A stretch of 40,760 nt of DNA from Saprospiraceae bacterium. Lineage in GTDB: Bacteria; Bacteroidota; Bacteroidia; Chitinophagales; Saprospiraceae. A program made the translations under genes and the position numbers. The DNA lies in NCBI GenBank assembly GCA_026993525.1, contig JALWSS010000106.1, positions 21,258 to 62,017 on the forward strand, written 5' to 3'. Each line of letters begins with the position of its first letter. The stretch's first letter is position 1. The notes beneath the pieces are model-generated. The model was not told the origin of the DNA. It ran no database searches and saw only the letters and a list, made by a program, of their open reading frames with translations. Of the stretch, positions 34,559 to 40,760 are shown one piece after another.

Positions 34559-34968
34559 ATCCCGCCCAGGATCATCCGGTACTCTTTTTCGACGGTGTGT
34601 GTAACCTCTGCAACAGCTCGGTGCAATGGATTCTGAAACGGGACCCCGGGGCCCGCTTCCGCTTTGCCTCTCTTCAGGGTAAGCTGGCCGGAGAATCATT
34701 GCCGGCACATGGTTGCGACCCGGCTGACCTGAACACCGTGGCACTGCTTAAAAACGGAGTGCTTTACACCAAATCGGCAGCCGTACTTCAGGTAATGAAC
34801 AGCCTCGGTGGCGGCTGGAAATTGTTGTATTATTTCGGTTCCGCAATTCCCGGCCCCGTCCGCAACCTCCTTTACGACTGGATAGCCAAAAACCGCTACC
34901 GGTGGTTCGGTAAAAAAGAGGAGTGCATGATGCCCCGCCCCGAATGGAAATTGCGATTTCTGGACTGA
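34555..34968 (+). CDS. DCC family thiol-disulfide oxidoreductase (DUF393)
   Basis: A 137-residue protein. FFDGVCNLCNSSVQWIL with Asp13, Cys16 and Cys19 gives the DxxCxxC core after which the family is named. RFRFASLQG and the tail YRWFGKKEEC.MPRPEWKLRFL complete it. The fold is thioredoxin-like and redox or electron-transfer roles are presumed. It overlaps the NadR-type gene by four bases, so it is translationally coupled. A longer frame to 34429 belongs to the preceding gene and is rejected. The ileS promoter follows 30 bases later. Confidence 0.88.
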   Translation: MNPAQDHPVLFFDGVCNLCNSSVQWILKRDPGARFRFASLQGKLAGESLPAHGCDPADLNTVALLKNGVLYTKSAAVLQVMNSLGGGWKLLYYFGSAIPGPVRNLLYDWIAKNRYRWFGKKEECMMPRPEWKLRFLD

Positions 34969-34998
34969 TAAAAATTAGCCTTCCACCCCAAACGGCGG

Positions 34999-35029
34999 TT
35001 TTGTTTTACCGCTCAAGCTGTTACCTTTG
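34999..35029 (+). promoter_or_regulatory. Promoter of the ileS leader transcript
   Basis: TTTTG (34999-35003) and an exact -7 box TACCTTTG (35022-35029) are separated by 18 bases. Transcription would start near 35034, about 20 bases before the leader-peptide ATG. Confidence 0.7.
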
Positions 35030-35054
35030 CCACCTGTTTGTAAAAAGCACTGAA

Positions 35055-35114
35055 ATGCTGCATACCATTTCCATTATCGCCATAATTATTCACCACCCTG
35101 CAGGGACCCGGTGA
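35055..35114 (+). CDS. Isoleucine-rich leader peptide of ileS
   Basis: A 19-codon open frame, MLHTISIIAIIIHHPAGTR, followed by TGA. Six codons are isoleucine (codons 5, 7, 8, 10, 11 and 12; ATT four times, ATC and ATA once each), far above chance. It begins about 20 bases after the predicted transcription start, and its stop lies 23 bases before the terminator stem. The last three sense codons, GGG ACC CGG (35103-35111), are also the antiterminator strand. The peptide itself need have no function: its translation senses charged tRNA-Ile. PheM before E. coli pheST and the ilv leaders are known parallels. Nothing like it is annotated for ileS to my knowledge. Confidence 0.8.
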   Translation: MLHTISIIAIIIHHPAGTR

Positions 35115-35181
35115 GGCATCGGCGTTTGGAAATCGAAAGCCCCGGCAGTCCCGAATGAATGGACTACCGGGGCTTCTTCTT
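35103..35181 (+). promoter_or_regulatory. Ribosome-mediated transcription attenuator (antiterminator/terminator)
   Basis: Terminator: AAGCCCCGGCAGTCC (35137-35151) pairs with GGACTACCGGGGCTT (35161-35175), 14 of 15 positions, with a 9-nt loop and then CTTCTT. Antiterminator: GGGAC (35103-35107) pairs with GTCCC (35148-35152) and CCGG (35108-35111) pairs with CCGG (35142-35145), nine pairs with a two-base CA bulge. This consumes the terminator's 5' arm. A ribosome stalled on Ile codons 10-12 leaves 35103-35111 free, so the antiterminator forms and ileS is transcribed. A ribosome reaching the stop codon covers that strand, so the terminator forms. A weak protector pairing CACC/GGTG (35091-35094, 35110-35113) may exist. 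Confidence 0.75.
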
Positions 35182-35197
35182 GAAAACAGCCACTGCT

Positions 35198-35343
35198 GGG
35201 TGCATTTCGCAATGCACCCAAAGGTTGAGAGGGGTTGAGAGAAGTTGAGAGTGAGATATAAACCCCTCTAAACCTCCCGTCCCGAACTTGATTCGGGGAT
35301 CGGGATCAACCCCTCTAAACCCCTCTAAACATAAATCAACCAC
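35198..35343 (+). repeat. Hairpin plus phased repeats in the distal ileS leader
   Basis: GGGTGCATT / AATGCACCC (35198-35219) is a perfect 9-bp hairpin with loop TCGC. After it GGTTGAGAG-type units repeat three times (35222-35252). Then come AACCCCTCTAAA (35261-35272), the core CCCGAACTTGATTCGGG (35281-35297) shared with 7936-7952, and CAACCCCTCTAAACCCCTCTAAAC (35308-35331). The left units are inverse complements of the right units, with a step of about 10 bases. The array ends 14 bases before the ileS ATG. Confidence 0.7.
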
Positions 35344-35344
35344 C

Positions 35345-38300
35345 ATGTACCGCGAGTTCAAATCACTCAATCTGCCGGAAATAGACAAAGAGATCCTCGG
35401 GTTTTGGGAAGCTGAGGGCATCTTTGAAAAAAGCATCGAGCAGCGCCCCGAAGACCAGCGCTGGGTATTTTACGAAGGGCCGCCGAGCGCCAACGGCAAG
35501 CCGGGCATCCACCACGTGATGGCCCGCACCATCAAAGACCTCTTTTGCCGATACCAGACCCTCAAAGGCAAGCGGGTGGAACGCAAAGGCGGCTGGGACA
35601 CCCACGGCCTGCCGGTAGAGTTGAGCGTGGAAAAAGAACTCGGCATTACAAAAGAAGACATCGGCAAGACCATCTCCGTGGCGGAGTACAACCGGAAGTG
35701 CCGTGAAACCGTGATGCGCTTCAAAGCCGAATGGGATGACATCACCCGGAAAATGGGTTACTGGGTGGACCTGGAACACCCCTACATCACCTACAAAAAC
35801 GAATACATCGAATCGGTGTGGTGGCTGCTCAGCCAGCTGTATGACAAAGGCCTGCTGTACAAAGGCTACACCATCCAGCCCTACTCGCCGGGTGCCGGCA
35901 CCGGTCTCAGCTCCCACGAGCTGAACCTGCCGGGCGCTTACCGGGAAGTGAGCGACACCACCGTGGTGGCCCTCTTCACCGTAAAGAAAAACGACAAGTC
36001 CGCCTTCCTTTTTGACGAAGAAAAAGAAGACGTCAGAATAGCAGCCTGGACCACCACTCCCTGGACACTGCCCTCCAACACCGCCCTGACCGTGGGCGGC
36101 AAAATCAAGTACGTCAAGGTAAAAACCAAAAACCCCTACACCGGAGAACCCGTCAGCGTGGTGATGGCGGAGGAATTGGTGAGCAAGTGGTTTGGCGGCA
36201 AAAAACAACCCGAGGTACTGGCCAAAAGCGAACCTTTTGCCGGCAGCCGGCTGGAAGGCATACGCTATGAACCCTTGCTGGACTTCGGCAATGAGATTGA
36301 ACCCCTGCCCGGCTTCGACGGGGAATTCCACACAGATGCCTACCGGGTGTTGGTGGGCGATTTTGTAACCACTGAGGACGGCACCGGCATCGTGCATACG
36401 GCACCCAGCTTCGGTGCCGACGACATGAAGGTGGCCAAACAAAACGGCATCGGTGCCCTGACGCTGGTTGACAAACAGGGCAAATTCAAAGACAGTGTCG
36501 GCGAATTTTCCGGCCGCTTCGTGAAAAACTACACCGACGACCCCAACTGGGAAAACGTGGACGTGGACATTGCCGTAAAACTCAAGAAAGAAGGCAAGGC
36601 CCTCAACGTGGCCAAATACGTGCACAACTACCCGCACTGCTGGCGCACCGACAAACCGGTGCTGTACTACCCGCTCGACAGCTGGTTCGTCAAGGCATCC
36701 GCCTGCAAAGAGCGCATGTACGAGCTCAACCAAACCATCAACTGGAAACCCAAGAGCACAGGCGAAGGACGCTTCGGCAAATGGCTGGAAAACCTCCAGG
36801 ACTGGAACCTCAGCCGCAGCCGCTACTGGGGCATTCCCCTGCCCATTTGGCGGACGGAGGACGCCGAAGAAGAAATCTGCATCGGCTCGCTGGCGCAATT
36901 GGAAGCTGAAATCAGCAAGGCCAACGAGCAGCTCGGTCTGGAACAGCAAGTGCCCGAAGACCTCCACCGCCCCTACATCGATGAAATCGTTTTGGTATCC
37001 CCTTCGGGTAAACGCATGATGCGCGAAACCGACCTCATTGACGTGTGGTTCGACAGCGGCTCCATGCCCTATGCGCAGTGGCATTACCCGATGGAAAACC
37101 AGGAAAAGTTCAAACAAAACTTCCCGGCTGATTTCATTGCCGAAGGAGTGGATCAGACCCGCGGCTGGTTTTACACCCTGCACGCCATCGCCACCATGGT
37201 CTTCGACAGCGTGGCCTTCCGCAATGTGGTGTCCAATGGCCTGGTGCTGGACAAAGACGGCAACAAGATGTCCAAACGCCTCGGCAATGCCGTGGATCCT
37301 TTTGAGACCATCGAAAAATACAGCGCCGATGCCACCCGCTGGTACATGATCTCCAACGCCGCTCCCTGGGAAAACCTCAAGTTCGACCTCAACGGCATTG
37401 CCGAGGTGCAGCGCAAGTTCTTCGGCACCCTGTACAACACCTACAGCTTCTTCGCCCTGTACGCCAACATTGACAAGTGGACCATGGACGAGCAGAACGT
37501 GGTGCCCAGGGACCAGCGCACCGAACTGGACCGCTGGATCAGCTCCAAACTGTACAGCCTGGTGGAGGAGTACCGCAGCCACATGGACGATTTCGACCCC
37601 ACCAAGGCCGCCCGCGCCATAGAAAATTTCGTGGACCAGCACCTCAGCAACTGGTACGTGCGCCTCAGCCGCCGCCGCTTCTGGAAGGGCGAAATGACCA
37701 CCGACAAAAACGCCGCCTACCAGACCCTCTTCGAGTGCCTGGTGGTGGTGTCACAGCTCAGTTCCGTACTGGCACCCTTCTTTTCCGACTGGCTCTACCG
37801 CAACCTGACGGAACCCATCCGGGAAAAAGCCCGCCAGAACAACTCACCGCTGCGCCACGAATCCGTGCACCTGACCGACCTGGTGCAGGCCGACGAAAGC
37901 AAAACTGACCGGGAGCTGGAGCAGCGCATGGACTATGCCCAGCGCATTTCTTCCCTCATTCTTTCGCTTCGCAAACGGGAGAACATCCGGGTGCGCCAAC
38001 CCCTGTCGAAGATCCTGCTGCCGGTGCTGGATGAGCGTTTCATCGAACAGGTGGAGGCCGTTAAAGGCCTCATCCTGGCAGAAACCAACATCAAAAAAAT
38101 CGAGTACATCACCGACACCGCCGGGGTGATCCACAAAAAAGCCAGGCCCAACTTCAAAACCCTGGGCCGCCGCCTCGGCAAACACATGAAAGCCGCCGCA
38201 GGCATCATCGCCGGCCTCAGCCAGGAGCAGATCAACGAAATTGAAAAAACCGGCCGCTTCACCCTGGAAGTGGAAGGCACCCAATACGAACTCACCGCCG

Positions 38301-38653
38301 AAGATTTCGAGATCAGCGCCGAAGACGTGCCCGGCTGGCTGGTAGCCACCGACGGCGAACTGACCGTGGCCCTGGACATCCAGCTCACCGCCGAGCTGGA
38401 AGCCGAAGGCATGGCCCGCGAGCTGGTGAACCGCATCCAGAACCTGCGAAAAAGCAAAGACTTCAACGTCACCGACCGCATCGCCGTCCACATCGAAAAC
38501 AACGAACGCCTGGTGCCCGCCGTACAAAACTTCAGCGACTACATCAAAGGCGAAGTGCTGGCCGACACCCTCAGCCTCAACGACGCCCCCAACGGCGACC
38601 CCGTGGAGCTGTTCGATGATTTGACAGTGAGGATTGCGGTGGAGAGGGTGTGA
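35345..38653 (+). CDS. ileS: Isoleucyl-tRNA synthetase, IleRS2-like with altered HIGH motif
   Basis: A 1102-residue class I synthetase that charges tRNA-Ile. The catalytic start GPPSANGKPGIHHVMARTIKD (residues 45-65, written here in part) aligns without gaps to E. coli GPPYANGSIHIGH, which puts GIHH (54-57) where HIGH belongs. The second signature is KMSKR (641-645). GWDTHGLPVE and the editing domain (about 200-400, with TTPWTLPSNTAL) are normal. The tRNA-binding C-terminal region is long, as in eukaryote-like IleRS2. Published work on IleRS2 links the GxHH swap to greatly increased mupirocin resistance. The start is ATG 35345; a frame from 35288 reads through the leader repeat and is rejected. 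Expression is predicted to be attenuated by the upstream leader. Confidence 0.95.
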   Translation: MYREFKSLNLPEIDKEILGFWEAEGIFEKSIEQRPEDQRWVFYEGPPSANGKPGIHHVMARTIKDLFCRYQTLKGKRVERKGGWDTHGLPVELSVEKELGITKEDIGKTISVAEYNRKCRETVMRFKAEWDDITRKMGYWVDLEHPYITYKNEYIESVWWLLSQLYDKGLLYKGYTIQPYSPGAGTGLSSHELNLPGAYREVSDTTVVALFTVKKNDKSAFLFDEEKEDVRIAAWTTTPWTLPSNTALTVGGKIKYVKVKTKNPYTGEPVSVVMAEELVSKWFGGKKQPEVLAKSEPFAGSRLEGIRYEPLLDFGNEIEPLPGFDGEFHTDAYRVLVGDFVTTEDGTGIVHTAPSFGADDMKVAKQNGIGALTLVDKQGKFKDSVGEFSGRFVKNYTDDPNWENVDVDIAVKLKKEGKALNVAKYVHNYPHCWRTDKPVLYYPLDSWFVKASACKERMYELNQTINWKPKSTGEGRFGKWLENLQDWNLSRSRYWGIPLPIWRTEDAEEEICIGSLAQLEAEISKANEQLGLEQQVPEDLHRPYIDEIVLVSPSGKRMMRETDLIDVWFDSGSMPYAQWHYPMENQEKFKQNFPADFIAEGVDQTRGWFYTLHAIATMVFDSVAFRNVVSNGLVLDKDGNKMSKRLGNAVDPFETIEKYSADATRWYMISNAAPWENLKFDLNGIAEVQRKFFGTLYNTYSFFALYANIDKWTMDEQNVVPRDQRTELDRWISSKLYSLVEEYRSHMDDFDPTKAARAIENFVDQHLSNWYVRLSRRRFWKGEMTTDKNAAYQTLFECLVVVSQLSSVLAPFFSDWLYRNLTEPIREKARQNNSPLRHESVHLTDLVQADESKTDRELEQRMDYAQRISSLILSLRKRENIRVRQPLSKILLPVLDERFIEQVEAVKGLILAETNIKKIEYITDTAGVIHKKARPNFKTLGRRLGKHMKAAAGIIAGLSQEQINEIEKTGRFTLEVEGTQYELTAEDFEISAEDVPGWLVATDGELTVALDIQLTAELEAEGMARELVNRIQNLRKSKDFNVTDRIAVHIENNERLVPAVQNFSDYIKGEVLADTLSLNDAPNGDPVELFDDLTVRIAVERV

Positions 38654-38690
38654 AGGGGTTGATTCCGGCTGCGCCGGGAATGGCGGTTTC

Positions 38691-38760
38691 TGAGGGATTA
38701 TTGAGATTATGGAGGATTATGAAGGCTGAGAGGTAATCGCTTCTCAGCCTTTTGTTTTTT
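38691..38760 (+). terminator. ileS terminator preceded by inverted decamer repeats
   Basis: AAGGCTGAGA (38722-38731) and TCTCAGCCTT (38742-38751) form a perfect 10-bp stem with a 10-nt loop, followed by TTTGTTTTTT. Just before it, 38691-38722 contains GGATTATTGAGATTATGGAG and GGATTATGAAGG. These are inverse complements of the repeat units in the purD leader (for example CCTTCATAATCC at 39079-39090). Confidence 0.85.
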
Positions 38761-38807
38761 GGGGAGGCCAGTCCAAACATTACTCCGGCGAAAAAGGCTC
38801 CTTTTGC

Positions 38808-38815
38808 TAACTTTG
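38808..38815 (+). promoter_or_regulatory. -7 box TAACTTTG of purD
   Basis: An exact TAnnTTTG match. The leader to the purD ATG is about 355 nt, very long for this group. A clear -33 TTG is not seen. Confidence 0.5.
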
Positions 38816-38857
38816 CCCACCTGCCAGAAAAGCCGCTCAGCAAAGCATTCACAGTGC

Positions 38858-39022
38858 ATGAAACAACAATCTCTTTTTCAACTTCCGGGCATCTTCAGCC
38901 TTAATTCTGCAATCCATTTCTTCTTTTCACTATGCCGGCAAAAGAAGGCCAGCAACGCCGCTCGGCCACACGACCCGTGGAGCATCCCGTTCACAAACCC
39001 CATAAACCCTCATCCCCGATGA
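38858..39022 (+). CDS. Possible upstream ORF in the purD leader
   Basis: ATG 38858 opens a 54-codon frame beginning MKQQSLFQLPGIFSLNSAIHFFF. The TGA stop lies inside the stem CCCCGAT/ATCGGGG (39014-39031). It is not clearly a protein of a known family. It may be a leader peptide or chance. Confidence 0.25.
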   Translation: MKQQSLFQLPGIFSLNSAIHFFFSLCRQKKASNAARPHDPWSIPFTNPINPHPR

Positions 39023-39169
39023 ATATCGGGGTCATAACCCTTCATAACCCTCTATAATCCTTCATAACCCTCTATAATCCTTCATAATCCTCTATAATCC
39101 TTCACAACCCTCTATAATCCTTCATAACCCCCATAATCCTTCATAACCCTCATAACCCTTCATAACCCA
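39014..39169. repeat. purD leader: hairpin followed by 10/20-bp tandem repeats
   Basis: The hairpin CCCCGAT-GAAT-ATCGGGG (39014-39031) precedes an array from 39041. The array is built of alternating decamers TTCATAACCC and TCTATAATCC (a 20-bp period) with small variants, about thirteen decamers in all. Two units near the end are one base short. The array ends just before an A9 run and the ATG at 39177. Units are not a multiple of three and the array lies outside the gene. CRISPR is excluded because there are no spacers. Confidence 0.85.
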
Positions 39170-39176
39170 AAAAAAA

Positions 39177-40451
39177 ATGAACATACTCATCCTTGGTGGC
39201 GGCGGCCGTGAACATGCCCTGGCCTGGAAGATCAGCCAGAGTGGGCTTTGCAAAGCCCTTTTCATCGCCCCCGGCAATGCCGGTACGGCAGCCCACGGCA
39301 CCAACGTGGCGCTCGACATCGAAGACAACGAAGCCATCACCCGCTGGGTGGCCGGCAATGCCATTGACATGGTGGTGGTGGGGCCAGAAGCTCCGCTGGT
39401 GAACGGTGTCTGGGATTTCCTTCGGCAAAATGAAGCCACGAAGGACTGCATCGTGGTCGGGCCTTCCAGGGCCGGCGCCGAGCTGGAAGGCAGCAAGGCC
39501 TTCGCAAAAGCATTCATGAAGCAATTCGGCATTCCCACCGCAGCCTACCGGGAGTTCACCAGAGAGCAACTCGACCAGGCGGTGGACTATTTGCGCAGCG
39601 AAGCAAAAGCCCCCTATGTGCTGAAAGCCGACGGCCTGGCTGCCGGCAAGGGTGTGGTCATTTGCGAAGAAAAAGAAAAAGCCGTGGAAGAGATGAAGGC
39701 CATGCTGTCGGGCAAGTTCGGTCAGGCCAGCCAGAAGGTAGTGGTGGAGGAGTTCCTCAGAGGAATCGAGTTCAGTGTCTTCGTTTTGACCGACGGAAAG
39801 ACTTACAAAACCCTCCCCGTGGCCAAAGACTACAAACGCATCGGCGAGGGCGACACCGGGCCCAATACCGGTGGCATGGGGGCCGTTTCCCCGCCCCCCT
39901 TCGTGGATGCCACACTGATGGACAAAGTGGAAAAGAGCATCATCCAGCCCACCATGAAGGGCTTGCAGGAGCGGCAAATGCCCTACCACGGATTTATTTT
40001 CTTCGGTCTCATAGAGGTGGGTGGCGATCCCTTCGTCATCGAATACAACTGCCGCCTGGGCGACCCGGAGACGGAAGTCGTCCTGCCCCGACTGCAGAAC
40101 GACCTTGTGGAGCTCTTCCTCGCCATGCACCAAGGCCACTTGCAAGAGCAACGAATACAGGAAGACACCCGTGCTGCTGCCACCGTCATCCTTGCTTCCG
40201 GCGGCTATCCTGGCAGCTACGAAAAGGGAAAGCCCGTCACCGGGCTGGACCGGGTGGAAGGCAGCATCGTTTTCCACGCCGGCACCCGACGCAGCACCGA
40301 CGGCGATATCGTCACCAGCGGCGGCAGGGTCATGGCCATCACATTCCTGGCACCGGACTTCCGGCAGGCCATCGCCACCAGCAATGCCAACGCCGAACGC
40401 ATAAAGTTCGAAGGAAAATATTTCCGGAAGGATATTGGGTTTGATTTGTGA
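39177..40451 (+). CDS. purD: Phosphoribosylamine-glycine ligase
   Basis: A 424-residue ATP-grasp enzyme of purine synthesis that joins glycine to phosphoribosylamine. The N-terminal Rossmann start MNILILGGGGREHALAW is followed by VVGPEAPLVNGVWDF and the ATP-grasp centre (APYVLKADGLAAGKGVVI). GDTGPNTGGMGAVSPPP is the family signature, and EYNCRLGDPETEVVLPRL holds the metal-binding residues. Length is normal. The start ATG 39177 directly follows an A-rich run that probably serves as the ribosome entry. The gene is convergent with the T9SS fragment. Regulation is suggested by the long repeat-bearing leader. Confidence 0.95.
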   Translation: MNILILGGGGREHALAWKISQSGLCKALFIAPGNAGTAAHGTNVALDIEDNEAITRWVAGNAIDMVVVGPEAPLVNGVWDFLRQNEATKDCIVVGPSRAGAELEGSKAFAKAFMKQFGIPTAAYREFTREQLDQAVDYLRSEAKAPYVLKADGLAAGKGVVICEEKEKAVEEMKAMLSGKFGQASQKVVVEEFLRGIEFSVFVLTDGKTYKTLPVAKDYKRIGEGDTGPNTGGMGAVSPPPFVDATLMDKVEKSIIQPTMKGLQERQMPYHGFIFFGLIEVGGDPFVIEYNCRLGDPETEVVLPRLQNDLVELFLAMHQGHLQEQRIQEDTRAAATVILASGGYPGSYEKGKPVTGLDRVEGSIVFHAGTRRSTDGDIVTSGGRVMAITFLAPDFRQAIATSNANAERIKFEGKYFRKDIGFDL

Positions 40452-40500
40452 GGAAGACAAGGGCAACCATCAGGAAGGAGGTATGATTAGAACACTTGTG

Positions 40501-40760
40501 TTATTTCCCAACTACGATTTTGCCTGCCTTCAATAACGCTCCGTTTTCCAGGTAGCGGTAAAAATAAAGTCCGGAATTAACTCCTGCCGTATTCCACCGA
40601 AGGCTTGTTTCGCCTTCCGGCAATGCAAAGCTTTGCACCGGCCTTCCTGCCAGGTCGGTGATGAGCAGTTGCCTGTGCCGGCCGCCAGCGGGATTGTGAA
40701 AAAAGAAATCTACATGGGTGCTGGCCGGGTTGGGCCACACCCGAAGCTCCACCGCAGGTT
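40501..40760 (-). CDS. C-terminal fragment of a T9SS cargo protein (5' end beyond window)
   Basis: The frame is open to the right edge, giving about 85 residues. ELRVWPNPASTHVDFFF, LLITDLAGRPVQSF, and NSGLYFYRYLENGALLKAGKIVV are the strands of a type A sorting domain (Por_Secre_tail). The protein would be exported by T9SS and the tail cleaved. What precedes it is outside the window. It converges on purD with a 49-base gap containing no clear terminator. Confidence 0.9.
   Translation of the reverse strand, partial: PAVELRVWPNPASTHVDFFFHNPAGGRHRQLLITDLAGRPVQSFALPEGETSLRWNTAGVNSGLYFYRYLENGALLKAGKIVVGK

Noticed and set aside
35034-35344. T-box riboswitch before ileS
   Set aside because: No T-box sequence or specifier loop was found. 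The Ile codons lie in an ORF and the pairing fits a leader-peptide attenuator.
35288-35344. N-terminal extension of IleRS
   Set aside because: It lies in the leader repeat element; the family start MYREFKSLNLP is at 35345.
35363-37642. 759-codon open frame antisense to ileS
   Set aside because: It is a codon-bias shadow of ileS: GC-rich third positions remove stops on the other strand. It has no family motifs, and its V/H/F-rich composition is typical of such shadows. The 445-codon (16955-18292) and 438-codon (39150-40466) antisense frames are the same.
39041-39169. CRISPR array
   Set aside because: Units are contiguous decamers without spacers and no cas genes are near.

Overview
The window looks like a chromosome segment of a Bacteroidota bacterium, most likely from the Saprospiria-like lineages. 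The evidence is: type IX secretion (T9SS) sorting tails on two secreted proteins; a PorE-like protein and a PorD/DUF4835 protein; a DUF4286 protein; an Rpb6-like omega subunit; a fused E1 alpha-beta oxo-acid dehydrogenase; almost no Shine-Dalgarno sites; and many upstream boxes matching the Bacteroidota -7 element TAnnTTTG. The lineage assignment is inference. Base composition is moderately GC-rich, except for an AT-rich island at about 24.2-26.8 kb.

Layout. 1-3.4 kb: a PorE-like TPR/beta-propeller/OmpA protein cut by the left edge, and a TPR protein with a structured leader. 3.4-9.7 kb: an acyl-CoA/oxo-acid catabolism run (crotonase, E1 fusion, DUF4286, acyl-CoA dehydrogenase), then a site-2 protease convergent with an OmpH-type periplasmic chaperone. 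10.1-10.4 kb: a stand-alone RNA gene with tRNA-like ends and about 129 extra bases where the variable loop should be. 10.5-16.3 kb: an envelope/housekeeping run, bamD-rpoZ-coaBC-lipoprotein-porD, then adk and obgE. 16.3-16.7 kb: a probable minus-strand non-coding RNA. 16.9-21.8 kb: a GH3-type adenylating enzyme, a thioredoxin-like lipoprotein, an amidohydrolase and a GH130 lipoprotein. 22-27.3 kb: a variable surface region with a T9SS cargo (apparent +1 frameshift), an O-antigen-ligase-like protein, two AT-rich envelope genes and a decayed duplicate of the cargo/ligase junction. 27.5-35 kb: GH65, a TPR histidine kinase, a phosphatase lipoprotein, MoxR, an unknown protein, a NadR-type kinase and a DCC-family protein. 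35-40.8 kb: ileS and purD, both behind long leaders, and the tail of another T9SS cargo.

The most striking system is the ileS leader. A TAnnTTTG promoter is followed by a 19-residue peptide with six isoleucine codons. Codons 17-19 of that peptide can pair with the 5' arm of a strong terminator to form an antiterminator. This is the geometry of ribosome-mediated transcription attenuation by isoleucyl-tRNA supply. The IleRS it would control carries GIHH in place of the class I HIGH motif, the altered signature reported for IleRS2 enzymes with extreme mupirocin resistance. Other strong observations are the tRNA-like RNA, the minus-strand RNA, and families of short phased repeats in the ileS, purD and GH3 leaders.

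All calls come from reading the sequence. No database search, folding program or alignment software was run.
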